A DNA stretch of 8,441 nucleotides from an uncultured Synechococcus sp. (GTDB lineage Bacteria > Cyanobacteriota > Cyanobacteriia > PCC-6307 > Cyanobiaceae), in the NCBI GenBank assembly GCA_913050105.1, contig CAJWZN010000054.1, positions 1-8,441 on the forward strand, read 5' to 3'. Below are positions 1-7,454 of this stretch, one piece after another. The first letter of the stretch is position 1; every line of letters begins with the position of its first letter. The notes under the pieces were generated by a model, which saw only the letters and a list, made by a program, of their open reading frames with translations, was not told the origin of the DNA and made no database searches. The position numbers and the translations under genes were made by a program.

Positions 1-206
1 ATTGGGGTGAACCACCATGCCGTGCGAGCCCCAGTGGTCGACCTGGAAGAACCAGAAGGGAAGTCAAAGTGGGGATTCGTTTCCGGTTACAAGACCGGTT
101 TACGTCACCGTCACGACAGTCTTCCCAAGTCGAAAGAGAGTCAGATCAGAGCACTAGAAGAAGGCCGTCACCAACACAGCAGTTCCCTTACATCTTAAGA
201 GGAAAC
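1..206. other. Left-edge spacer with no identifiable gene
   Basis: No recognisable gene is seen here. On the plus strand two frames are open from the window edge, one ending in TAA at 196-198 and the other in TGA shortly after 206. Neither translation (basic, rich in Arg, His, Ser and Gln) resembles a family I know. The first could be the C-terminus of a plus-strand gene entering from the left, which would converge on purK, but length alone does not support this. The minus strand has many stops; an ATG at 18 reading left runs off the window after six codons. There is a tandem CGTCAC CGTCAC near 104-115 and a short inverted repeat CCGGT-6-ACCGG near 84-99. No T-run terminator for purK is visible. 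Confidence 0.4.
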
Positions 207-1367
207 TCAAGCTGAATTCGGCCAGATTGCTCGAACCTGCTTGAGAGCCTGACTTGATTGCTCTGCTCGGGCATCGGCATCGGGGCCCGGTAACAGAACG
301 GTGACATGACCCAGCTTGCGACCGGGGGTTTCAGGAGATTTCCCATACCAGTGAAGATGCGCATTGGACAGCTGCCGTAGCGCCGCCAGTCGTTCCTCCA
401 ACGGTGCTGCACCCTCGAGACCCAGCAGATTGACCATCAGCGCGCCGTTGCTGATCAGCTGCGGCATCGGCACAGGAAGACCGGCCACGATGCAAAGCTG
501 CTGATCGAACTGACTGCTGTTGCAGGCGTCGATCGAAAAGTGGCCGGAATTGTGGGTGCGCGGCGCAATCTCGTTGACCTGCAATCCATCCAGACCAAAA
601 AAGAACTCCAGAGCCAGGACTCCGACGTAATCCAGCTTGGTGAGCAACGACACTGCCACGTTGTACGCCAACGCCTCAATCGCCTGATCAGCCGGGGCCG
701 GGGCCAGCACCCAGTCGCAGACGTGACGGTGCTGGTGCGTCTCCACAAGGGGAAAACTACGCACACGTCCCTGGCGATCCCGGGACACCACCAGAGCCAG
801 TTCACGCTCGAAATCAACCCAGGACTCCAACAACCAGTCGTCGGCTTCCACCCGGCGCAGCAACTGAGCCAGTTCTTCAATGCTGTGCAGCGCCAGCGTT
901 CCCTTGCCGTCGTAACCGCCACGAGACGCTTTCGCCATCACAGGAAAACGCCAGCCTTTTGGAAGAGCAGGCTGTGATGGCGAGATCTCACTCAAAGGGC
1001 ACCAGGGCGGCGCCGGTATCGCCAATTCATCCAGCAGCCGGCGTTGGGACAACTTGTCCACCAATGGGGATAACGCCTTCAGTCCAGGACTGAAACAAAC
1101 CCCCTGCCGTTCAAGCGGCCGTAGGGCTGCAATGTCGACCCACTCGTTTTCGAAGGTCACGCCGCAACAGCCCTGCACCAGATCCCGGGTGCCAGCAACA
1201 TCTCGAGGATCCGCAGAAACCTGGCGTGTGGCACCTTCACAGGCAGGATCCTGCCCAGACGGCGTCTGGACAGCGATCGGAACATCGCGTTCTGCGGCTG
1301 CCTGCACAAGCATTCGAGCCAGCTGGCCGCCGCCCACAACACCGATCATCTCGGCCGTGCTGGTCAT
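207..1367 (-). CDS. purK: 5-(carboxyamino)imidazole ribonucleotide synthase (N5-CAIR synthase, PurK)
   Basis: PurK is a cytosolic ATP-grasp enzyme. It uses ATP and bicarbonate to carboxylate aminoimidazole ribonucleotide to N5-CAIR, which PurE then rearranges, in de novo purine synthesis. The 386-residue product has the full family layout. The N-terminal Rossmann-like segment carries GGGQLARM (12-19). FENE follows at 72-75. The ATP-grasp glycine-rich loop AKASRGGYDGKG is at 145-156, the metal and substrate signature NEIAPRTHNSGH at 265-276, and the C-terminal GRKLGHVT at 349-356. Length is normal. The start is ambiguous: ATG at 1367 or ATG at 1349. The shorter form begins immediately before the conserved IGVVGGGQL segment, and neither has a clear Shine-Dalgarno sequence. 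It lies 56 bases downstream of the permease gene on the same strand, so co-transcription is possible. No purE is in the window. Confidence 0.96.
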   Translation of the reverse strand: MTSTAEMIGVVGGGQLARMLVQAAAERDVPIAVQTPSGQDPACEGATRQVSADPRDVAGTRDLVQGCCGVTFENEWVDIAALRPLERQGVCFSPGLKALSPLVDKLSQRRLLDELAIPAPPWCPLSEISPSQPALPKGWRFPVMAKASRGGYDGKGTLALHSIEELAQLLRRVEADDWLLESWVDFERELALVVSRDRQGRVRSFPLVETHQHRHVCDWVLAPAPADQAIEALAYNVAVSLLTKLDYVGVLALEFFFGLDGLQVNEIAPRTHNSGHFSIDACNSSQFDQQLCIVAGLPVPMPQLISNGALMVNLLGLEGAAPLEERLAALRQLSNAHLHWYGKSPETPGRKLGHVTVLLPGPDADARAEQSSQALKQVRAIWPNSA

Positions 1368-1377
1368 CGCGAATGGT

Positions 1378-1422
1378 GCCGGGCGGAGTTCAGCAGCTTG
1401 CCATCCGCTCGAACCACCCGGC
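1378..1422 (-). repeat. Inverted repeat in the permease-purK spacer, possible leader hairpin
   Basis: Two consecutive 5-base arms on one side pair with two on the other. GCCGG (1378-1382) pairs with CCGGC (1418-1422), and GCGGA (1383-1387) pairs with TCCGC (1404-1408). A 9-base bulge and a 16-base loop remain. It fills most of the spacer between the permease stop and the purK ATG, and ends about 10 bases before that ATG. No T-run follows in the direction of transcription, so it is not a classic intrinsic terminator. It could shape the purK leader, act as a processing site, or be chance in GC-rich DNA. Confidence 0.3.
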
Positions 1423-1423
1423 T

Positions 1424-2296
1424 TCAGATCAGGGCACGATTCCCGCTGAAAGCGAGCCGTACCAGGGTGAGCAGCAGAACCAGGAGGAACAGCGCAAGAC
1501 CAAGCGTGCAGGCGTAACTGATCTCCAGCTCAGCAAAGGCCTGGTCGTACACGTAGTAAACAATCGTGCGCGTTGAATCGGCAGGGCCGCCCTGGGTCAT
1601 CAGGAACACCTCCTCGAACACCTTTGTGGCAGCGATGGACGACACCACAGCCACAAGCGTCACGTAGGGGCGAAGCAACGGCAGCGTGATATCGACGTGC
1701 TGGCGCCAGCCATCGCTCCCATCCAGTTCGGCAGCCTCGTAGAGCTCCCTGGGAATGCCCTGCAGACCGGCCAGAAAAATGACCATGTAGTAGCCAAGCC
1801 CCTTCCACAGGGTCACCACCATCACAGCCGGAAGAGCCAGCAGAGGTGAGGTGAGAAAACCGATTGGAGTGAACGCCGGTCCGAGCAAAGCCGACAACCA
1901 GCCATTGATCAGACCGGTCTCGGCGTACAGCCAACGGAAGGCGATGGCGGCCACCACGATCGACACCAGAACAGGCGTGTAGAAGGCCCCGCGCAACAGG
2001 TCTCGACCTGGAAGCCGTTGATCCACCAGCACGGCCAGACCGAGGGAACCGAGCACGATCGGTGGCACCACACCGACCAGGTAAAAAAACGTGGTGATCA
2101 GCACCCGTCGCACCATTGGATCGGTGATCAGGCGCTGCAGGTTGGCCAGCCCGACGAACTGAAGCGGTTCACTCACATCCAAACCCGTGGAGCTGAAGCT
2201 CATCACGAGCGCCATCAGGGCTGGGAGAAGCACCGAAACGCTGATCAACAGCAGAGCGGGCAGAACAAACGCCCAGGCGATGAGGCTGTGCCGCAC
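1424..2296 (-). CDS. Sugar ABC transporter permease, MalF/UgpA (BPD_transp_1) type
   Basis: This is an inner-membrane permease subunit of a carbohydrate-type ABC importer. The 290-residue product has about six hydrophobic helices (roughly 6-29, 66-91, 103-124, 152-175, 212-226 and 262-283). The loop that docks on the ATPase, the EAA motif, reads YEAAELDG with Glu187-Ala189 and Gly193, followed by ITLPLLRP (203-210). The sequence FLMTQGGPADST (231-242) is typical of the MalF/UgpA/LacF branch, which works as a heterodimer with a MalG/UgpE-type permease. GTG at 2296 is the first possible start after the upstream in-frame stop; no Shine-Dalgarno sequence is visible. No binding protein, second permease or ATPase gene is present, so the substrate cannot be assigned. 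Glucosylglycerol or another compatible-solute sugar is possible in cyanobacteria, but this is conjecture. It diverges from aroB and precedes purK. Confidence 0.9.
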   Translation of the reverse strand: MRHSLIAWAFVLPALLLISVSVLLPALMALVMSFSSTGLDVSEPLQFVGLANLQRLITDPMVRRVLITTFFYLVGVVPPIVLGSLGLAVLVDQRLPGRDLLRGAFYTPVLVSIVVAAIAFRWLYAETGLINGWLSALLGPAFTPIGFLTSPLLALPAVMVVTLWKGLGYYMVIFLAGLQGIPRELYEAAELDGSDGWRQHVDITLPLLRPYVTLVAVVSSIAATKVFEEVFLMTQGGPADSTRTIVYYVYDQAFAELEISYACTLGLALFLLVLLLTLVRLAFSGNRALI

Positions 2297-2376
2297 GACA
2301 AGGACGGAACTGATGGGACATTACGGGCAGGAAACGGTCTCTGCCGGGCAAAGTGGCGGCAGTGGATGCTCTAGCC
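2297..2376. promoter_or_regulatory. Divergent spacer between the permease gene and aroB
   Basis: These 80 bases separate two divergent starts and must hold, or overlap, both promoters. A TAATGT hexamer on the minus strand, near 2317-2322, could be a -10 element for the permease, but I see no well-spaced -35 partner. An inverted repeat GGCAG-10-CTGCC lies near 2327-2346 and could be an operator half-site pair. Both calls are weak. The right boundary depends on the aroB start chosen; it would shrink to 56 bases with the GTG at 2353. Confidence 0.35.
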
Positions 2377-3492
2377 ATGGTTGCCTCCTCCACCTTGCGC
2401 CGAATTCCGGTTGCGTTGGAACGAAATCCCTACGAGGTGGTCATCGGCGCAGGAGGGCTGGCAGGCATCGGAGCAGAGCTCAAACAGGCCGGCATCCGCG
2501 AAGGACGCCGAATTCTGGTGGTGAGCAATGCCGATGTGGCTGGTCCCTATGGAGCGACCTGTCTGGACAGCCTGCGGAGGAACGGGTTCGAAGCCGAGCT
2601 GCTGGTGATTGAGGCCGGCGAACAACACAAGACGCCAGCCACGGTGGCGGCGATCCATGACGCCGCCTTCCATCAGCCACTTGAACGCAGCTCGTTGATG
2701 CTGGCCCTCGGCGGGGGGGTTGTGGGCGACATGACCGGCTTTGCAGCGGCCACATGGCTACGGGGGATCGGGGTCGTGCAAGTCCCGACAACCCTGCTGG
2801 CCATGGTCGATGCAGCTATCGGCGGGAAGACCGGGGTGAACCATCCAGGCGGTAAAAACCTGATCGGTGCCTTCCACCAGCCCAGGCTGGTGCTGATTGA
2901 CCCGGACACGTTGTCGACACTGCCGCGGCGCGAATTCCGTGCAGGAATGGCGGAGGTGATCAAGTACGGAATCCTGGGGGACGCGGAGCTGTTCCAGACC
3001 CTTGAGACCTGCAGGGCACCCGATTCAGCGCAAGGGCTCGGAAACACTGTTCTCGAGACGATCCTGGAGCGTTCGGCAGCCGCCAAGGCGCAAGTGGTTG
3101 CTGCTGATGAACGTGAGGGAGGCCTCCGAGCGATCCTCAATTACGGCCACACATTCGGCCATGTTGTGGAAACACTCTGCGGCTACGGAACATGGCTGCA
3201 TGGAGAAGCCGTCGCCATCGGCATGGTGGCCGTTGGACAGCTGGCGATGATCCGTGGAAGCTGGAGTGCCGAAGACATGGAGCGGCAACAACAGCTGATC
3301 GCCCAGTGCGGCCTGCCGACGGCCTGGCCCAGGCTGGACCCCGAGGCCGTGCTCAAAACACTTCAGGGCGACAAAAAGGTGCTGGATGGAAAATTGCGCT
3401 TCATCCTTCCCACCGCCATTGGCAGTGTGGAGATCCGCGATGACATCACCCGAGAGGAAATCCTCAGATGTCTGGCGCAGCTTTCAGGCTGA
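2377..3492 (+). CDS. aroB: 3-dehydroquinate synthase
   Basis: AroB converts DAHP to 3-dehydroquinate, the second step of the shikimate pathway to aromatic amino acids, folate and quinone precursors. It uses NAD+ and a divalent metal in the cytosol. Numbered from ATG 2377 (371 residues), the NAD-binding GGGVVGD is at 112-118 and the substrate loop with Lys151, Asn155 and Lys160 follows. The three metal ligands are Glu193 (in AEVIKYG), His258 (in NYGHTFGH) and His275 (in LHGEA); the His-His spacing matches that of E. coli AroB. These features favour true AroB over other sugar-phosphate cyclases of the superfamily. Upstream in-frame GTG codons at 2353 and 2362 could extend it by up to 8 residues. 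ATG 2377 was preferred as the strongest start codon and because homology begins just after it. No start has a clear Shine-Dalgarno. Its 3' end overlaps the convergent methyltransferase gene by 29 bases. Confidence 0.96.
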   Translation: MVASSTLRRIPVALERNPYEVVIGAGGLAGIGAELKQAGIREGRRILVVSNADVAGPYGATCLDSLRRNGFEAELLVIEAGEQHKTPATVAAIHDAAFHQPLERSSLMLALGGGVVGDMTGFAAATWLRGIGVVQVPTTLLAMVDAAIGGKTGVNHPGGKNLIGAFHQPRLVLIDPDTLSTLPRREFRAGMAEVIKYGILGDAELFQTLETCRAPDSAQGLGNTVLETILERSAAAKAQVVAADEREGGLRAILNYGHTFGHVVETLCGYGTWLHGEAVAIGMVAVGQLAMIRGSWSAEDMERQQQLIAQCGLPTAWPRLDPEAVLKTLQGDKKVLDGKLRFILPTAIGSVEIRDDITREEILRCLAQLSG

Positions 3493-4642
3493 GGCTGGAG
3501 GCCCCTGCCCCGCGGCCATAGAGCAGCCATCGAAACTCTCCCAGGCCGGCAGGATCCACAAGCCGGAGCAAGGCTTCACGCCGCTGCAAAGCCTCAGGCA
3601 GCTTCTGCGGAGGCAGCTGTTGAAGGGCATGCAATCGCTCTGCCAGGCCCAACGCCAGAACCATCTCCCCCTGACGGCGCTGATCGAGCAACTGCCATCC
3701 CTGGGAAGCGGCAGCAGCGTTCAGGCTCTCAATGCACACATGGCTTGTGAGGTCCTGCGCCCCCGGCGATGCCAGAGGGTCCAGTCCAGCGGCACCGCCC
3801 CCATAGGCCATCAGCGTGCCCTCTGCACGGCGTGAGGTGTAGTAGCGCTCCGCTTCCAGGGCGTAATCGATCACGAGCAACACCCCTTGATCAATGGCTG
3901 CAGAAAGGTTCTGCAACCACGATCCGTAACAGCCGTGCCATTCACTGCACCAGCCCTCCGGAGCATCCGCTGGGGGCACGCTGCAGTCCGATGTCGCGAT
4001 GGCTTCAGCCATCGGCTCAGGCAGGGGCAGAAGACACCAGTCGAGGCAACCGCTGTTCTGCAACACCACTCCCTGCAACTGCAAACGACCGGCCTTGAGA
4101 ACCACGCGGTCCACAGGCAGTGCATCCAGGAGTTCATGGGCCAACACCACCCCCTGAACCGGGGCAGCAGCCAGCTCCTCGAGGGAACACCAGCGCAGCG
4201 GCGGCATGAACGCTTTATTGATTTTTGTCGCAGCGATGCGTTGCTGCTGACGCGACCGAAGTGCTGAACTGCGCTCCACCAGCACCAGCTCAAGACGGCC
4301 CATCAGTTCCGGGTCAAGCTCGTGAATGGCCTGGAGCAGATCAGCGGCCAGATCACCCTCTCCAGGGCCGATCTCCACCAGAGAAAGACGCCGTCCATCG
4401 CCGGGGAGGGCTTGCAACAACTCGATTAACTGTTGCGCCAGCAATTCGGCGAAGTCCGGCCCTAAGGAAGGCGACGTGGCGAAATCGCCGCCGGGACCAA
4501 TCCGCACCTGACCAGCGCCGTAATAGCCGTGATTCGGGTCAAAAAGGGCCCACTCCATGTATTGCCGAAACGACACCACACCTCCGGCCTGCTGAAAGAG
4601 GCTGGCCAACCAAGCCGGGCAAACCGCAGGCGTTGGATTCAT
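3464..4642 (-). CDS. SAM-dependent methyltransferase, MidA/NDUFAF7 family (DUF185, COG1565)
   Basis: This is a class I SAM-dependent methyltransferase of the family containing mitochondrial NDUFAF7, which dimethylates an arginine of the complex I subunit NDUFS2. The bacterial role is not established. Numbered from ATG 4642 (392 residues), family marks are GYYG (39-42), GDFATSP (52-58), the SAM loop EIGPGEGDLA (90-99), AHELLDALPVDR (168-179), IDYA (258-261), GTLMAY (275-280), DLTSHV (297-302) and GEFRWLLYGRG (368-378). The fourth mark usually reads NE where this protein has HE. A cyanobacterial target could be the NDH-1 subunit NdhH, the NDUFS2 homologue, but that is inference. The frame stays open to GTG/ATG codons at 4675 and 4690. 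ATG 4642 is preferred because it lies close to the conserved region and avoids overlap with psb32. The 3' end overlaps aroB by 29 bases. Confidence 0.88.
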   Translation of the reverse strand: MNPTPAVCPAWLASLFQQAGGVVSFRQYMEWALFDPNHGYYGAGQVRIGPGGDFATSPSLGPDFAELLAQQLIELLQALPGDGRRLSLVEIGPGEGDLAADLLQAIHELDPELMGRLELVLVERSSALRSRQQQRIAATKINKAFMPPLRWCSLEELAAAPVQGVVLAHELLDALPVDRVVLKAGRLQLQGVVLQNSGCLDWCLLPLPEPMAEAIATSDCSVPPADAPEGWCSEWHGCYGSWLQNLSAAIDQGVLLVIDYALEAERYYTSRRAEGTLMAYGGGAAGLDPLASPGAQDLTSHVCIESLNAAAASQGWQLLDQRRQGEMVLALGLAERLHALQQLPPQKLPEALQRREALLRLVDPAGLGEFRWLLYGRGAGASSLSLKAAPDI

Positions 4643-4673
4643 TGGAGAGAATGCCGGTCTCAGAAGCAGGTCC
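4643..4673. promoter_or_regulatory. 31-base divergent spacer between methyltransferase gene and psb32
   Basis: Only 31 bases lie between the preferred starts of two divergent genes, too few for two complete sigma-70 promoters plus leaders. At least one promoter must therefore sit inside the other gene's coding sequence, or the transcripts are nearly leaderless. CCATGG at 4672-4677 supplies ATG on both strands: psb32 uses 4674, and 4675 is an alternative upstream ATG for the methyltransferase. AGCAGG at 4665-4670 is a weak Shine-Dalgarno-like match for psb32. Confidence 0.4.
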
Positions 4674-5480
4674 ATGGGAACACATCGCAACGGCTGCTTT
4701 TTGGCTTTCGTCCTGGCACTGGCCCTGAGTCTGGGATTTGGAGCCCCCGTAAGCGCCTATGACAACCCTGAGTTGCTTCCGGATCACCCCACGCCGGTGA
4801 TCGATCTGGCCAAGGCCTTCAGCAACAACCAGCGTGAAAGCCTTGAAGAGAGCCTCAACACCTTTGAGGCGGAGACAGGTTGGAAACTGCGTGTCCTAAC
4901 CCAATACGAGCGCACGCCCGGTTTGTCCGTTCGCGAATTCTGGGGACTGGATGAAAGCAGCCTCTTGCTGGTGGCTGATCCACGCGGCGGGAATCTGCTC
5001 AACTTCAACGTGGGTGATGCCCTTTTCGCGCTGATGCCGCGCACCTACTGGGTCGAACTGCAGACCCGTTTTGGCAATCAGTTCTATGTCAAGGATCACG
5101 GGGAAGACGGCGCGATCCTGGACTCCCTCAATGCGGTGGAGATCTGTCTTGAACGCGGTGGATGCCAGGTGGTTCCTGGGTTGCCCCTGGAGCAATGGCT
5201 CTGGACCTTGTCCACCTCAGTTCTGGGTGGATTGGTCGCCGGTTTCGCCGCATATCCCCGCAAGGAGGGTGAAACGGTGGCCTGGGGCTGGATGCTCCTG
5301 CTCTCACCGCTCTGGGTCATGCTGTTCGGAGTCTTTGGCATCGCACCGGTCATCACCCGCACATCCGATGTGTTGCCGCTGCTGCGGAATGGGGTTGGCT
5401 TTATGGGAGGAGCGATTGCGGCCTACCTGATTGCCCAGGCGACGGTTGGACGGCGCCTGGAGAACAATTCAGAGAGCTGA
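4674..5480 (+). CDS. psb32: Psb32-family TPM-domain photosystem II maintenance protein
   Basis: Psb32 and its plant relative TLP18.3 protect photosystem II from photoinhibition and promote its repair. The TPM domain faces the thylakoid lumen and has acid phosphatase activity reported in plants. The 268-residue product starts with a basic n-region and a hydrophobic core ending APVSA-YDNPE, indicating signal-peptide cleavage after residue 28. The TPM domain spans about 39-165, with WKLRVLTQYERTPG (70-83), a WGLD segment and LLVADPRGGNLL (98-109), WVELQTRFGNQFYV (126-139) and GED (143-145). A CLERGGC pair (Cys158, Cys164) could form a lumenal disulfide. Three hydrophobic helices follow (about 177-194, 203-225 and 239-257) and would anchor it in the thylakoid. 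This layout matches what I recall of Synechocystis Psb32. ATG 4674 is the only plausible start. Its TGA abuts the acs stop codon with no spacer. Confidence 0.9.
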   Translation: MGTHRNGCFLAFVLALALSLGFGAPVSAYDNPELLPDHPTPVIDLAKAFSNNQRESLEESLNTFEAETGWKLRVLTQYERTPGLSVREFWGLDESSLLLVADPRGGNLLNFNVGDALFALMPRTYWVELQTRFGNQFYVKDHGEDGAILDSLNAVEICLERGGCQVVPGLPLEQWLWTLSTSVLGGLVAGFAAYPRKEGETVAWGWMLLLSPLWVMLFGVFGIAPVITRTSDVLPLLRNGVGFMGGAIAAYLIAQATVGRRLENNSES

Positions 5481-7454
5481 TCAGGCACGCAGGCGATCGA
5501 GGACCGAACGGTCCTCGAGGGTGCTGGTGTCTCCACTGACCTCCTGACCAGCCGCCAGCGCACGCAAAATTCTGCGCATGATCTTGCCGCTGCGGGTTTT
5601 GGGCAGCGCATCGCTGCACTTGATTTCATCCGGACGGGCAATCGGACCGATTTCAACACCCACGTGAGATCTGAGTTGCTGCACAAGCTCCTCGGAGACC
5701 TCACGGCCGGCTTCCAGAGTCACAAAAGCAACGATTGCCTCGCCTTTGAGATCGTCCGGGCGGCCAACCACTGCCGCTTCCGCGACAGCTGGATGGCTCA
5801 CCAGAGCGGATTCAATCTCCATGGTGCCGAGACGATGACCGGAGACATTGATCACGTCATCAACCCGACCCATCACCCAGAAGTAACCGTCGGCATCACG
5901 GCGGGCACCATCCCCGGCGAAGTAGAGGTACGACCCATCAGCCGGGCGAATGTGCTCCCAGTAGCTCTCACGGAACCGCTGCGGGTTTCCGTGCACCGTG
6001 CGCATCATCCCCGGCCAGGGGGCGCGAACAGCCAGATAACCGCCTTGATCGGCGTCGCAACTGTTGCCTTCAGCATCGATAACGTCTGCCTGGATCCCAG
6101 GCAGCGGAAGGGTTGCTGAACCAGGCTTGGTGGGAATCGCGCCCGGCAACGGACTGATCATCACGCCGCCGGTTTCGGTCTGCCACCAGGTGTCAACGAT
6201 CGGGCAGCGATTGCCACCGATCACCTCGCGATACCACATCCAGGCCTCTGGATTGATCGGCTCACCAACGGTGCCCAGCAGACGAAGAGTGCTCATGTCG
6301 TATTGATCCGGCACTGCACGGCCGCTCTTCATGAAGGCCCGGATTGCCGTTGGTGCTGTGTAAAAGATCGAGATGGCGTGCTTCTGGATCAACTCCCAGA
6401 AGGCTCCGGGATTGGAGGGGCGGGGGGCCCCCTCGTACATCACCGTGGTCGCACCGTTCGAGAGCGGCCCGTAAACGATGTAGCTGTGGCCTGTGATCCA
6501 GCCCACATCGGCCGTGCACCAGAAGACATCGTCATCACGGATGTCGAAGATCCACTGGAACGTGAGGTGCGCCCAGAGGTTGTATCCAGCCGTGGTGTGA
6601 ACCACCCCCTTGGGTTTGCCGGTGGAACCGGAGGTGTAGAGCACGAACAGGCGATCTTCACTCGCCATCGGTTCCGCGGCGATTTCAGTGCTCTGGCTCT
6701 CCACCAGCTCATGCCACCACTGATCACGACCAGCGACCATGTCGACAGGCTGCTTGGTGCGCTGCACCACCAGCACGGCCGACACGGAAGGGCAGGCGCC
6801 ATCTGAAAGGGCTGCATCCACTGCGGGCTTCAGCGAGACCGGCTTGTCTTTGCGGAAACCGCCATCGGCGGTGATCACGGCTTTGACGTCGCCGTCATTC
6901 AGACGATCCCGAAGCGCCTCAGATGAAAAACCTCCGAACACAACGGAATGGGGTGCACCGATCCGGGCGCAGGCCAGCATCGCGATGGCAGCTTCCGGAA
7001 CCATCGGCATGTAGAGGGCCACGAGATCGCCCTTGCTGATCCCCATGGCCTTGAGGGCATTGGCGGCCTTGCAGACCTCCGCATGGAGTTGCCGATAGGT
7101 GAAACGTCGTACATCCCCCGGTTCCCCCTCCCAGATCAGTGCGGTTTTATCCGCCCGGGGACCTTCAAGATGACGATCAAGGCAGTTGTAAGAGAGGTTG
7201 GTGGTTCCACCCTCGAACCAACGGGCAAATGGAGCATCCGACCAATTGAGAACGGTATGAAACGGCTCGAACCAATGCAGTTCACGACGGGCCGCCTCGC
7301 CCCAGAAACGATCGGGGTCATTCGTCGCAGCATCCGCCAGAGCGCGATATGCCTCAAGACTGCCGATTCTGGCCTGGGCAGCAACGTCGGCCGGAGGATC
7401 GAACACCCGCTGCTCCTGCAGCACGCTTTCGATCGTCGTTTTGGCGTCGGTCAC
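5481..7454 (-). CDS. acs: Acetyl-coenzyme A synthetase (acetate-CoA ligase, AMP-forming)
   Basis: Acs activates acetate to acetyl-CoA through an acetyl-AMP intermediate, using ATP and CoA, in the cytosol. In a phototroph it salvages acetate. Numbered from GTG 7454 (657 residues, normal for Acs), the adenylate-forming P-loop YTSGSTGKPKG is at 273-283 and DTWWQTETGG at 421-430. That segment includes the Trp that narrows the acyl pocket to acetate in characterised Acs. The hinge and C-terminal domain motif GRVDDVINVSGHRLGT is at 529-544. The catalytic lysine is Lys624 in PKTRSGKIMRR, the site that Pat-type acetyltransferases switch off in other bacteria. The frame is open to a GTG at 7541, but the extra 29 residues look non-coding in composition and lie outside the conserved family, so GTG 7454 was chosen. 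No Shine-Dalgarno is evident. The gene abuts psb32 tail to tail and diverges from the HAD gene. Confidence 0.96.
   Translation of the reverse strand: MTDAKTTIESVLQEQRVFDPPADVAAQARIGSLEAYRALADAATNDPDRFWGEAARRELHWFEPFHTVLNWSDAPFARWFEGGTTNLSYNCLDRHLEGPRADKTALIWEGEPGDVRRFTYRQLHAEVCKAANALKAMGISKGDLVALYMPMVPEAAIAMLACARIGAPHSVVFGGFSSEALRDRLNDGDVKAVITADGGFRKDKPVSLKPAVDAALSDGACPSVSAVLVVQRTKQPVDMVAGRDQWWHELVESQSTEIAAEPMASEDRLFVLYTSGSTGKPKGVVHTTAGYNLWAHLTFQWIFDIRDDDVFWCTADVGWITGHSYIVYGPLSNGATTVMYEGAPRPSNPGAFWELIQKHAISIFYTAPTAIRAFMKSGRAVPDQYDMSTLRLLGTVGEPINPEAWMWYREVIGGNRCPIVDTWWQTETGGVMISPLPGAIPTKPGSATLPLPGIQADVIDAEGNSCDADQGGYLAVRAPWPGMMRTVHGNPQRFRESYWEHIRPADGSYLYFAGDGARRDADGYFWVMGRVDDVINVSGHRLGTMEIESALVSHPAVAEAAVVGRPDDLKGEAIVAFVTLEAGREVSEELVQQLRSHVGVEIGPIARPDEIKCSDALPKTRSGKIMRRILRALAAGQEVSGDTSTLEDRSVLDRLRA

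Noticed and set aside
80..110. tRNA-like anticodon arm on the minus strand (CCGGT-CTTGTA-ACCGG)
   Set aside because: The loop has six bases, and no matching D arm, T arm or acceptor stem can be drawn around it.
2673..3140. Minus-strand open frame of about 155 codons opposite aroB
   Set aside because: It is antisense to conserved aroB motifs, and its Ser/Arg/Pro-rich translation resembles no protein family.
5477..5484. CTGATCAG palindrome at the psb32/acs stop junction, seen again at 8213-8220
   Set aside because: The same octamer also occurs inside purK (near 452 and 684), so it is not specific to gene ends; the stop codons simply fall on a common palindrome.
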